Shown: one piece after another, positions 1-6,045 of the stretch
Position numbering within the stretch: the stretch's first letter is position 1
How the letters are laid out: each line of letters starts with the position of its first letter
Origin: Desulfobacterales bacterium
Lineage (GTDB): Bacteria; Desulfobacterota; Desulfobacteria; Desulfobacterales; UBA11574
Reading direction: 5' to 3'
Assembly: GCA_012974475.1 (NCBI GenBank)
Contig: JAAXQD010000141.1
Location: forward strand, 1-9,009
Length of the DNA stretch: 9,009 nt
The notes under the pieces: model-generated
Seen by the model: only the letters and a program-made list of their open reading frames with translations
Databases searched by the model: none
Told to the model about the DNA's origin: nothing
Translations under genes and position numbers: made by a program

Positions 1-893
1 CGCTGTATTTGTCCGTTAAAAATATAGGTTGTGATGAAGTCTACGACGTTTTCATCTCTCAAAATCCGTTTGTGTCCCAAACCTTGGGTGGTGTGCAGGA
101 CAACCGTGTCTGTTTTTTCAGCAAGTATCTTTGAATCCAGATACGGGATGGTTCGGTCATCTGTGTCGTGAACGATCAGCATTTTGGATGAGATGGTTTT
201 TGCCAGGTGATACGGGTTGTCTTGATGCACATCGTATCCGTAGTCTGCTTCCATCTGGGCAATCAGGTTTTGATATACGATTTTGGGTACGCCGTGGTGA
301 TTGAAAGAATTGAACAAAATCTCTTTGAGCTTAAGCGCCGGAGCGATCAGGACGGCATCAACCGGCGGTTTATCTTTTGAAAGGCAATTGATCACCGCGG
401 ATGCACCGAGGGAATGGGCGATAACCCCCTGAATATCCAAGCTACGGGACGGATCCAAAAAAGATCTTACGGCATCGGAAAGTTCAAAATAGTTGGTGGC
501 CAGTCCGTCCGAGACGCCATGGGCGGGCGCATCATAGGTGACAACCGAGTATCCGGCGTTAATAAGCGCCTCGAAAAAATAGACGAAATTTACCCCGCGG
601 CCGTTCCACCCGTGAACAAAAAGAATGCCGGGTCCGCGCCCCCATTTCCAGTATCGAATTTCTTGGTCGTGAATATGAATACGAAACGGCGTCCCTTTTT
701 CGAGGTATTCTCGTTCCAAAGGGGTCAGCGGATAGGACGACGGTTTAAAAAACCGTTTGAGCAGGATGTTTTTCGTCGTCTCGGGTGCAAGATGCCACAA
801 TGCCGTCAAAAGAAGATGCGTGCCCCTTTGCCGGGCCTTAATATAACGAACGTTCGTGCTTGTCGGTTTCATTTTGATAAGTTTTTTTGCCAT
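1..893 (-). CDS. alpha/beta hydrolase, 3' end beyond window
   Basis: A serine hydrolase of the alpha/beta fold, substrate unknown. The frame is open from ATG at 893 to the left edge (297 codons, no stop), so the C-terminus is missing. There is no signal peptide or membrane segment, so it is probably cytosolic. Visible family marks in order: the oxyanion-side motif FVHGW at residues 92-96; the nucleophile elbow AHSLGA with Ser161 (first Gly of GxSxG replaced by Ala); the acid strand LIVHDTDDRTIP with likely catalytic Asp246; and GLGHKR with catalytic His274. The whole triad is therefore present and only the tail is cut. The start at 893 is chosen because AAGGGA lies about 6-8 bp upstream; Met8 has no such site. 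The TetR-type gene ends 9 bp upstream on the same strand, so the two form an operon and the regulator probably senses a compound handled by the hydrolase. A palindrome matching the operator upstream of that regulator lies within codons 13-16. Family call firm, substrate unknown. Confidence 0.9.
   Translation of the reverse strand, partial: MAKKLIKMKPTSTNVRYIKARQRGTHLLLTALWHLAPETTKNILLKRFFKPSSYPLTPLEREYLEKGTPFRIHIHDQEIRYWKWGRGPGILFVHGWNGRGVNFVYFFEALINAGYSVVTYDAPAHGVSDGLATNYFELSDAVRSFLDPSRSLDIQGVIAHSLGASAVINCLSKDKPPVDAVLIAPALKLKEILFNSFNHHGVPKIVYQNLIAQMEADYGYDVHQDNPYHLAKTISSKMLIVHDTDDRTIPYLDSKILAEKTDTVVLHTTQGLGHKRILRDENVVDFITTYIFNGQIQ
846..857. promoter_or_regulatory. probable second, intragenic TetR operator
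   Basis: ACGAACGTTCGT is a perfect 12-bp palindrome within codons 13-16 of the hydrolase gene, about 36-47 bp after its start. The seven following bases GCTTGTC also match those next to the promoter site, TCTTGTC, with one difference. A repressor here could act as a roadblock or loop to the promoter site about 656 bp away. Function is inferred. Confidence 0.5.
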
Positions 894-902
894 ATGATTC
901 CC

Positions 903-1487
903 TTATTGTTTGTAACTATTTAGCAGGCGAACGAGTGCGGTTTCCTCATGTTTTCTGGTTTCAGCGTCGTCGAGCAATTTATAGTACAGATGAAAACCGA
1001 GGAGCAGAGAATAGAGGTCAAAGGCAAACTGATCATCATCGATATCTTGCCTGAAATCACCCGCCTCAACGGCCGATCGGGCAATACGTCGAAGGCAATC
1101 GATCCATTCTTCCTGTTGATGCAGCAGAACATCCCTCACCTTTCCGGGGCGGTCACTGAAATCCCCACTGGCAGAAACAAAAATGCACCCCCCTGTCAAT
1201 TCAGAAGTCCATTGAATCCAGTTGTCCACCAGCGCCATGATTCTCGGAATGCCGGCATCGGCTTTAAGGGCCGGGACAATGACATCTTCTGAAAAAAGCT
1301 GCCCTGCGTAATTGAGTATCTCGATCTGAAGGTTCTCCTTAGACTGGAAATGCGCGAACAACCCGCTTTTGGACAAATTCGTTGTCTTGGCAAGGTTTCC
1401 GATGGTCACGCACTCCAGGCCCAACTGGCTGGCCATATCCAGACCGGCTTCCAAAACAGTAAGTTTGGTATCTTCTCCTTTTGCCAT
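903..1487 (-). CDS. TetR/AcrR-family transcriptional regulator
   Basis: A 194-residue one-component repressor of usual TetR length. The N-terminal helix-turn-helix covers about residues 9-53: VTIGNLAKTTNLSKSGLFAH with the closing HFQSKENL, the classic end of the recognition helix. The rest (about 60-190) is the helical ligand-binding and dimer domain; the segment GGCIFVSASGDFSDRPGKV, then WIDCLRR and a helix with LLLGFHLYYKLL, resembles TetR proteins I know to sit beside hydrolases or short-chain enzymes, but no ligand can be named. It is the first gene of a minus-strand unit; the hydrolase starts 9 bp after its stop. Its promoter carries an operator-like palindrome in the spacer, so autorepression is likely. 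There is no good ribosome binding site before ATG 1487, and the predicted transcription start falls on or next to the ATG, so translation may be leaderless. The next Met (18) would cut into the DNA-binding domain, so ATG 1487 is preferred. Confidence 0.93.
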   Translation of the reverse strand: MAKGEDTKLTVLEAGLDMASQLGLECVTIGNLAKTTNLSKSGLFAHFQSKENLQIEILNYAGQLFSEDVIVPALKADAGIPRIMALVDNWIQWTSELTGGCIFVSASGDFSDRPGKVRDVLLHQQEEWIDCLRRIARSAVEAGDFRQDIDDDQFAFDLYSLLLGFHLYYKLLDDAETRKHEETALVRLLNSYKQ

Positions 1488-1493
1488 GCCTAT

Positions 1494-1522
1494 AAAATAG
1501 TACGACCGTTCGTTCTTGTCAA
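1494..1522 (-). promoter_or_regulatory. sigma-70-type promoter of the tetR-hydrolase unit
   Basis: Reading the minus strand, TTGACA (1522-1517) is followed by a 17-bp spacer and TATTTT (1499-1494). The -10 ends 6 bp before the ATG at 1487, so the mRNA should begin at or within a base or two of the start codon. The operator-like palindrome fills the middle of the spacer, where a bound repressor would block RNA polymerase. The boxes are read directly; activity is inferred. Confidence 0.65.
1502..1513. promoter_or_regulatory. probable TetR operator in the promoter spacer
   Basis: ACGACCGTTCGT is a 12-bp palindrome with one mismatched pair. It lies between the -35 and -10 boxes of the regulator's own promoter. 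Together with the next 7 bases (to 1520) it matches 17 of 19 bases of a site at 846-864 inside the hydrolase gene. Binding by the neighbouring TetR protein is inferred from symmetry, place and recurrence. Confidence 0.65.
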
Positions 1523-1535
1523 GTAAAAAACATCA

Positions 1536-1572
1536 CTGTGCATTCTTTTCCAGAAATCATGGATGATTATGG
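1536..1572 (+). repeat. duplicated 3' tail of the ATPase gene (gene remnant)
   Basis: This stretch matches the end of the ATPase gene (3149-3185) at 35 of 37 bases, with the last 28 bases identical. In the frame of the gene it would read V-H-S-F-P-E-I-M-D-D-Y-G. There is no open frame leading into it and the stop codon is lost. A second, weaker match follows each copy: CAGAA..TTCTTGACCGTT at 1677-1695 and at 3300-3318, with the spacing changed by 10 bases. The simplest reading is a relic of an older adjacent copy of the same ATPase gene plus its 3' flank, mostly deleted. Confidence 0.75.
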
Positions 1573-1599
1573 ATGGCAAAGGTCGCCCGCAACTTCTTT

Positions 1600-1667
1600 C
1601 AACATTCTCGCTGAAACGGGATCTCCGTTTCACTCCGACCAACATCCCCGTTCAATCGGGATCTTCG
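1600..1667. repeat. two degenerate 40-bp-period direct repeats with a hairpin
   Basis: Units at 1600-1627 and 1640-1667 match at 22 of 28 bases, sharing CAACAT at the front and CGGGATCT near the end, exactly 40 bp apart. A third, weaker relative (AATTGGAATCCTCG) occurs at 1703-1716. The first unit contains a perfect 8-bp stem, TGAAACGG (1612-1619) with CCGTTTCA (1625-1632), around a 5-base loop. The second keeps only CCCG/CGGG. No T-run follows, so it is not a standard terminator. The rest of the gap, 1668-1832, shows nothing else I can name. Confidence 0.55.
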
Positions 1668-1832
1668 ACAAGTTGACAGAAAATTCTTGACCGTTGGGGA
1701 TTAATTGGAATCCTCGATCACCTATACACCGCCCCGCAATACGCTCTCACACTGTTGACTCGATAATAGAGATAAATTTCACATTATTCGCGCATATAGT
1801 GTGGTTTTATTCACGATAAAGCCCTTAAAATC

Positions 1833-1862
1833 TTGACAACATCGCCCGGATGGTCCTATAAT
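1833..1862 (+). promoter_or_regulatory. consensus sigma-70-type promoter of the ATPase gene
   Basis: TTGACA (1833-1838), an 18-bp spacer, then TATAAT (1857-1862): both hexamers match the consensus exactly. The ATG of the ATPase starts 7 bp after the -10, so transcription should begin at about 1869-1870, on the start codon. No Shine-Dalgarno sequence would be left in the mRNA. Confidence 0.8.
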
Positions 1863-1869
1863 ACGGATT

Positions 1870-3192
1870 ATGAAACGTGATATCTATCTGAAATTACTGA
1901 GGTGGAAAACGTCCGGACAGCGCAAACCGCTGATATTGAAAGGTGCGCGCCAGGTAGGCAAGACGTACATTTTGCAAAAATTCGGACACAAGGAATATGA
2001 TAAGGTCGCATATTTTAATTTTGAGGAAAATCCTGCCCTCGACGATTTTTTTAGACAAAAACTGGATCCGGTCAGCATTATCGGTAATTTGGAAATTTAC
2101 ATCGGAAGGGAAATAGCCCCTGAACAGGACCTGATCATTTTCGATGAGATACAGGCTTCCAATTATGCGTTGAACAGTCTGAAATACTTTAGAGAACAGG
2201 CGGGTTCTTATCATATCGCTGCCGCAGGTTCCCTCATCGGTATCAGGCTTTCCCGCCCAAAGTCTTTCCCTGTGGGCCAAGTGAATTTTCTGGATATATA
2301 CCCGATGACCTTTATGGAATTTCTGGATGCTGTAAAACGACCCGAATTAAGACGGTTGATCGAGAACAAAAAAGAGGTTTTGCCGTTTCCAGCACCGTTT
2401 CACCATGAACTTCTGGAATGGTTGAAAAAGTATTTTTTTGTCGGTGGAATGCCGGAACCGCTGCGATGCTTTATCGAAACCGGAGAGTTGGCTGAGGTCA
2501 GGATCCGCCAGAAAGAAATCATAAATTCTTATCTGCTCGATTTTTCTAAACACGCACCGACTGCTGACATTCCAAAGCTGGGTCTGATGTGGAATTCAAT
2601 TCCGGCGCATTTGTCCAGAGAAAATAAAAAGTTCATCTTTTCAGCAGTTCGGAAAGGTGCCAGGGCCAGGGAATACGAAAACTCCATTCAATGGCTGGAA
2701 GACGCCGGACTCATTTACAAATCCTATCAGGTTTCCACGGCCGCTTCTCCCTTGAAGGGCTTTATGAACCCAAGCAATTTTAAGGTGTTTGCCCTGGACG
2801 TCGGCATCCTGGCGGCCATGGCAGGTGTTTCTCCGAAATTGCTGGTTGAAGGCACCCGTCTTTTCAATGAATATAAAGGCGCATTTGTAGAAAACTACGT
2901 AGCCCAACAACTTAAATCGGAAAAAGAAATCGATCTATACTATTGGACCAGCAAGGGGAAAAGGGCTGAACTGGACTTTTTGTGTGAGATCGAAGGCGGC
3001 ATTCACCCACTGGAAGCCAAGGCCGGTGTCAATCCAAAAAGCAAACGCCTCCTTTCCTATGATAAACAGTTCAACCCTTCTGTGCTGTTCAGGACAACGC
3101 TTCTGAATTTGCGAAAGGACGGAAAAATATGCAACATCCCTCTGTATGCTGTGCACGCTTTTCCAGAAATCATGGATGATTATGGCCGGTGA
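1870..3192 (+). CDS. DUF4143-type AAA ATPase (COG1373-like)
   Basis: A 440-residue P-loop ATPase of the group with an N-terminal AAA module and a C-terminal DUF4143/PD-(D/E)xK-like domain; length is usual for the family. Walker A is GARQVGKT at 25-32 and Walker B is DLIIFDEIQ at 87-95. These are followed by the family-typical AAAGSLIGIRLSR and the YPMTFMEFL stretch. The C-terminal domain has AELDFL (Asp369) and then PLEAKAG (Glu382, Lys384), spaced like a nuclease-type D...ExK core. Whether it cuts DNA is unknown; the family's cellular role is unsettled and members recur in many copies per genome and in accessory regions. It stands alone, with its own consensus promoter and probably a leaderless mRNA, since no ribosome binding site precedes the ATG and no better start exists before Walker A. 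Its last 37 bp recur at 1536-1572. It could be a solitary antitoxin- or defence-like factor; that is inference. Confidence 0.9.
   Translation: MKRDIYLKLLRWKTSGQRKPLILKGARQVGKTYILQKFGHKEYDKVAYFNFEENPALDDFFRQKLDPVSIIGNLEIYIGREIAPEQDLIIFDEIQASNYALNSLKYFREQAGSYHIAAAGSLIGIRLSRPKSFPVGQVNFLDIYPMTFMEFLDAVKRPELRRLIENKKEVLPFPAPFHHELLEWLKKYFFVGGMPEPLRCFIETGELAEVRIRQKEIINSYLLDFSKHAPTADIPKLGLMWNSIPAHLSRENKKFIFSAVRKGARAREYENSIQWLEDAGLIYKSYQVSTAASPLKGFMNPSNFKVFALDVGILAAMAGVSPKLLVEGTRLFNEYKGAFVENYVAQQLKSEKEIDLYYWTSKGKRAELDFLCEIEGGIHPLEAKAGVNPKSKRLLSYDKQFNPSVLFRTTLLNLRKDGKICNIPLYAVHAFPEIMDDYGR
3149..3185 (+). repeat. 3' tail of ATPase gene, partner of the copy at 1536-1572
   Basis: The intact copy of the 37-bp direct repeat. 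Here it is coding and gives the last residues V-H-A-F-P-E-I-M-D-D-Y-G before R and the stop. It differs from the upstream copy at two bases. The two copies flank almost the whole ATPase gene, 1613 bp apart. Confidence 0.8.
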
Positions 3193-3201
3193 AGATCACC
3201 G
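3187..3201 (+). other. small hairpin over the ATPase stop codon
   Basis: CGGTGA and TCACCG form a perfect 6-bp stem around a 3-base loop. It includes the TGA stop (3190-3192). GGC/GCC could extend it after a 3-base bulge. There is no T-run, so it may protect the mRNA end rather than terminate. The following gap to 3419 is AT-rich in its second half and holds no gene that I can see. Confidence 0.35.
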
Positions 3202-3419
3202 AATGCCGTCTTCTCGAAGAGAATCGACGGGCTTACTTTCTCATGAAGAATTTATTCCGGACTTCAACACTTGCGCACCCTCGCACCGCAACCCGTATTC
3301 AGAATTTTCTTGACCGTTCGAGGGCAATTATGTGTGCATATTTTTGAATTTACATAATTATTTTGCATAAGTCTCATTCTCGATATAGGCGGAGCTCGCC
3401 GGATATCGCCATTCTAAAA

Positions 3420-3448
3420 TTGACTTTAGCTGACCGAATCTGTAATAT
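3420..3448 (+). promoter_or_regulatory. sigma-70-type promoter of the SEC-C gene
   Basis: TTGACT (3420-3425), a 17-bp spacer and TAATAT (3443-3448) lie just upstream of the SEC-C gene. The expected start of transcription is about 3455, giving a short leader that includes the strong ribosome binding site at 3465-3472. It would exclude little of an upstream ATG at 3463, which has no ribosome binding site. Confidence 0.65.
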
Positions 3449-3464
3449 ACCGGCCAGTAAACAT

Positions 3465-3472
3465 GAGGGAGG
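3465..3472 (+). promoter_or_regulatory. ribosome binding site that sets the SEC-C start
   Basis: GAGGGAGG ends 8 bases before ATG 3481, an ideal place for a Shine-Dalgarno site. The in-frame ATG at 3463 overlaps this site and cannot use it, so the protein starts at 3481 with the SEC-C motif at its very N-terminus, as is usual. Confidence 0.8.
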
Positions 3473-3480
3473 CTGGATCA

Positions 3481-5502
3481 ATGAAGCATGGACGCAATGC
3501 TCCCTGCCCGTGTGGCAGCGGCAAAAAGTATAAAAAATGTTGTCTGGGGGCAACTCCCGCGCCGGTGGACCTACTCTACAGGCGCCTCAGTGAAACCCAC
3601 AATCGCGCTGTCGAACTCTTTGAAGAGACGGCTGTGGCAGTGGCCATGGCTGAATTTTCGGTCTGGCCCGATGAAGCGCCGGAGGAAGACTTCATTGAGC
3701 AGCACCAGCAGCTTTTCTGGCCTTGGTTTTTCTTTAACTGGATTAACGATCCCGAAGATACACCGTTTGATCTGAATTGGCCGGCCGACCAAACCATTGC
3801 GGAGTTTTACGCTGCATCGCAAAAAGACCGGCTCGATTCCATGGAGCGGAAGCTGATCGAGGCCCATTCCCGCCAACCTTTCAGTTTTTTTGAAGTGATC
3901 GACTGCCGGCCGGGCAAAGGCTTTTTGTTAAAGGATATTTTTACCGGAGAGCAGACCGACGTTTTGGAACGGTCCGGATCGGAATCTACCCATCCGGGGA
4001 ATATTCTCTTCGGTCAAGTGATCAAGATTGACCACGTGGGCATGCTGATAAGCTCCGGTCAGTTTTTGATCCCGCCAAGGCTAAAGCCGGAGTTGATTCA
4101 ATTTCGAAAATGGCTGAAACAAGGCAAACGACCCATTACAACCGATATACTGGATGAGTATGATTGTGAGATCCGAGAAATCTATTTTGACCTTGTCGAG
4201 ACCCTGCAGCGTCCTGCCGAATTATTTAATACCGACGGAGACCCGCTGATCTTTCACACCCTATATTACAAGATCGAATCATCCGAGCTGGCCTTTGAGC
4301 GTCTCCATACCCTGTGCAGCACCGATACCGCCGACCGGCTGCGTTCCGAGGCGAAGTTGGATGCCAAGGGGCACATTCTGCGCGTGGAAATTCCGTGGTC
4401 CCGCAAAGGCCATAAAAGGAGTAAGGCGTTGGAAAACACCTTGTTGGGCCACCTGGTCATCGATGGCCATACGCTCACAGTGGAAGTTAATTCCGCCCAA
4501 AGGGCCGAAGTTGCGCGTGAAAAGATTGAGCGGTTAATGGGCAACGCCGCAATTTACAAAACCACCGAGATCCGATCGCTCGAAGCCCTTTCCTCCAAAA
4601 GAAACGCGGCAGGGCCTGATAGCAAGACGGATGCGCAGGATCAAAATGCGCTGATGCAAGATCCGGAAATGCGTCGTCACATCGGCGAAATGCTGGCGGT
4701 TCATTGGCAAGGATGGGTCGATCAAAACATTCCCGCTCTGGACGGCGAGACACCGCGGCAGGCTGTCAAAACAACGGACGGCCGGGAGGGCGTCGTGGCC
4801 CTGTTGCTCGATGCCGAGCTGCATATGGCCGCCGATCCCCACATGAGCGAGGCCGGTGTCAACGCGATAAACAAGGTTCGGCGCGAGTTGGGGCTGGAAA
4901 GAAATTTGATAAAAAACCCCAAAAAGGCGCCTTCGGAAGACAAGGCCCGGCAGTTGGCCGCGATTCAAGAGATGATCCAAGCCTTTGGTCGGAAGAAGCT
5001 CAACGATATGTACACGGATCTGGCACTTAAACTGTGCGAAAAGATCGGCCGTATGCGCAAGCTCTCCATTCAACGGGGAAGGCAGGAGATCTGGGCGGCA
5101 GCCATTGTGTATGCCATAGCACGAATTAATTTCCTATTCGACCCGACCAATGAAGTTTACTTCACGGCAGACGAGATTTGTGACTTTTTCGGCACCAAAA
5201 AATCTACGGTGGGCAACAAGGCCGGCCAAATCCTGAAAACCTGTGATGTGTGGATCGGCGATCCCGAATTTTCCAACCCTAAGATTGCCGAGATGTTCAC
5301 CTTGTACGAAACACCCGAGGGCTTCATCATCCCGGCATCTTTATTGCGCGATCAAAAGATTACTTTTGATTCGGCAGAACCGGATGCATCATCCAAGACC
5401 AAAACATCGCCCAATCACCCTAAACAGAAGAAAAGCGATGCGTCGCCGAACAAAGAAAGTCATAGCACCGACGACCGGCAGCTCAAGCTTTTTGATGATT
5501 GA
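3481..5502 (+). CDS. SEC-C motif protein with DUF6398-like C-terminal domain
   Basis: A 673-residue soluble protein of unknown function. Residues 5-22 are a SEC-C zinc motif, CPCGSGKKYKKCC (Cys9, 11, 20, 21), the zinc site best known from the SecA tail. Residues about 130-200 read like a small beta-barrel (PGKGFLLKDIFTGEQTDV, then GNILFGQVIKID and an IPP turn). Residues about 280-365 form a mixed domain with LLGHLVIDGHTLTVEVNSA. Residues 409-440 carry the W..WVDQNIPALDGETPRQAV signature seen in other SEC-C proteins. About 505-625 matches DUF6398 as I know it: EIWAAAIVYAIARINFLFD at 536-554, then a helix-turn-helix-like TADEICDFFGTKKSTVGNKA at 562-581, reminiscent of cyclin/TFIIB-type helices. 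The tail, 630-673, is Ser/Lys/Pro-rich and probably disordered, ending QLKLFDD, like a sliding-clamp-binding peptide. It has its own promoter. A nucleic-acid or replication-linked role is inference. Confidence 0.88.
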   Translation: MKHGRNAPCPCGSGKKYKKCCLGATPAPVDLLYRRLSETHNRAVELFEETAVAVAMAEFSVWPDEAPEEDFIEQHQQLFWPWFFFNWINDPEDTPFDLNWPADQTIAEFYAASQKDRLDSMERKLIEAHSRQPFSFFEVIDCRPGKGFLLKDIFTGEQTDVLERSGSESTHPGNILFGQVIKIDHVGMLISSGQFLIPPRLKPELIQFRKWLKQGKRPITTDILDEYDCEIREIYFDLVETLQRPAELFNTDGDPLIFHTLYYKIESSELAFERLHTLCSTDTADRLRSEAKLDAKGHILRVEIPWSRKGHKRSKALENTLLGHLVIDGHTLTVEVNSAQRAEVAREKIERLMGNAAIYKTTEIRSLEALSSKRNAAGPDSKTDAQDQNALMQDPEMRRHIGEMLAVHWQGWVDQNIPALDGETPRQAVKTTDGREGVVALLLDAELHMAADPHMSEAGVNAINKVRRELGLERNLIKNPKKAPSEDKARQLAAIQEMIQAFGRKKLNDMYTDLALKLCEKIGRMRKLSIQRGRQEIWAAAIVYAIARINFLFDPTNEVYFTADEICDFFGTKKSTVGNKAGQILKTCDVWIGDPEFSNPKIAEMFTLYETPEGFIIPASLLRDQKITFDSAEPDASSKTKTSPNHPKQKKSDASPNKESHSTDDRQLKLFDD

Positions 5503-5923
5503 GGAACCGGAAATAGATTCAATGTATATTGATTCTCATTTTCTACTTGACCAAACTCCCTGACTTGATTGGACAATCAACGGCGTTATTTTCGTCAAGT
5601 TTGGCTCGCTCGTGCAAAGAAGGCGGCACGAAAGAACGTTCTACACAATGTTCCCTTCGAATTTGAATCATACATCCATACCCGGCATCCATAAATTCGG
5701 TCTATTCGAATTAGAAAGAATTCCCGCCTGCCTCGTAGGTAGTTTACTATCGTACCGGGGTTAAATTTTTCGAAGAAGACAAGCTAAGTTCACCCAGTTA
5801 AACCTATTTTTTCTGTTTAACCAGGGCGGATTTAACCGGGGATCTCTGACTTTTTATCCGTCGATCTTTGTGGCGGACTGCCCTTTACCTCCGCCCGAAC
5901 GTACCACAGCACGCCTATAACAG
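5503..5923. other. intergenic region without a supported gene
   Basis: No coding frame here looks real. What can be seen: a small dyad TTGATT-GGAC-AATCAA (5565-5580) soon after the SEC-C stop, with no T-run; the octamer CATCCATA twice, 13 bp apart (5673 and 5686); a 10-bp palindrome AGAACGTTCT (5633-5642); and a cluster of TTTAACC motifs (5759-5836). A -10-like TATAAC at 5916-5921 precedes the tandem repeats but lacks a convincing -35. No tRNA or CRISPR pattern. Confidence 0.5.
5759..5836. repeat. cluster of GGTTAAA/TTTAACC motifs in both orientations
   Basis: Four related motifs occur within 78 bp: GGTTAAAT (5759-5766), GTTAAAC (5797-5803), GTTTAACC (5815-5822) and ATTTAACC (5829-5836). The middle pair forms a perfect 7-bp inverted repeat around an 11-base T-rich loop, and CCC/GGG outside it could extend the stem after a bulge. 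The outer pair forms an 8-bp inverted repeat. Role unknown; binding sites or a structured RNA are possible. Confidence 0.4.
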
Positions 5924-6043
5924 AATAAGCTAAAAAGAGCTCGACAAAATAAGCTAACCATGATACGTCCAAATAAGCTAAATTTGGCACCGCACCAAAA
6001 GCTAAAAATTGTACGGCACAAAAATCTAACGAAGGAACGAAAG
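5924..6043 (+). repeat. five phased 24-bp tandem repeats upstream of fic
   Basis: Copies begin at 5924, 5948, 5972, 5996 and 6020, exactly 24 bp apart. The first three share an identical AATAAGCTAA; the fourth reads CAAAAGCTAA and the fifth AAAAATCTAA. The linker is variable but tends to ACG.CA before the next core. The fifth unit holds the AAGGA ribosome binding site (6032-6036) and ends 2 bp before the Fic ATG. Likely binding sites for a regulator of that gene, possibly its own N-terminal winged-helix domain; iterons are an alternative, but no replication protein is nearby. Confidence 0.85.
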
Positions 6044-6045
6044 CT

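Noticed and set aside
414..923. 169-codon open frame on the plus strand
   Set aside because: It lies opposite the hydrolase gene, whose translation shows a full catalytic triad; the plus-strand product has no family marks.
3463..3480. Longer start for the SEC-C protein at ATG 3463
   Set aside because: This ATG overlaps the GAGGGAGG site that serves ATG 3481, has no site of its own, and SEC-C proteins of this kind begin at the motif.
5565..5580. Terminator after the SEC-C gene (TTGATT-GGAC-AATCAA)
   Set aside because: The stem is AT-rich and no T-run follows, so it is unlikely to terminate by itself.
5797..5822. Integron attC-like site from GTTAAAC and GTTTAAC
   Set aside because: The two core-like heptamers are in the wrong order for an attC site, only 11 bp apart, and no integrase or cassette pattern is present.
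5924..6043. CRISPR array
   Set aside because: The repeat core is about 10 bp with a 14-bp linker, far shorter than CRISPR repeat and spacer units, and there are no cas genes.
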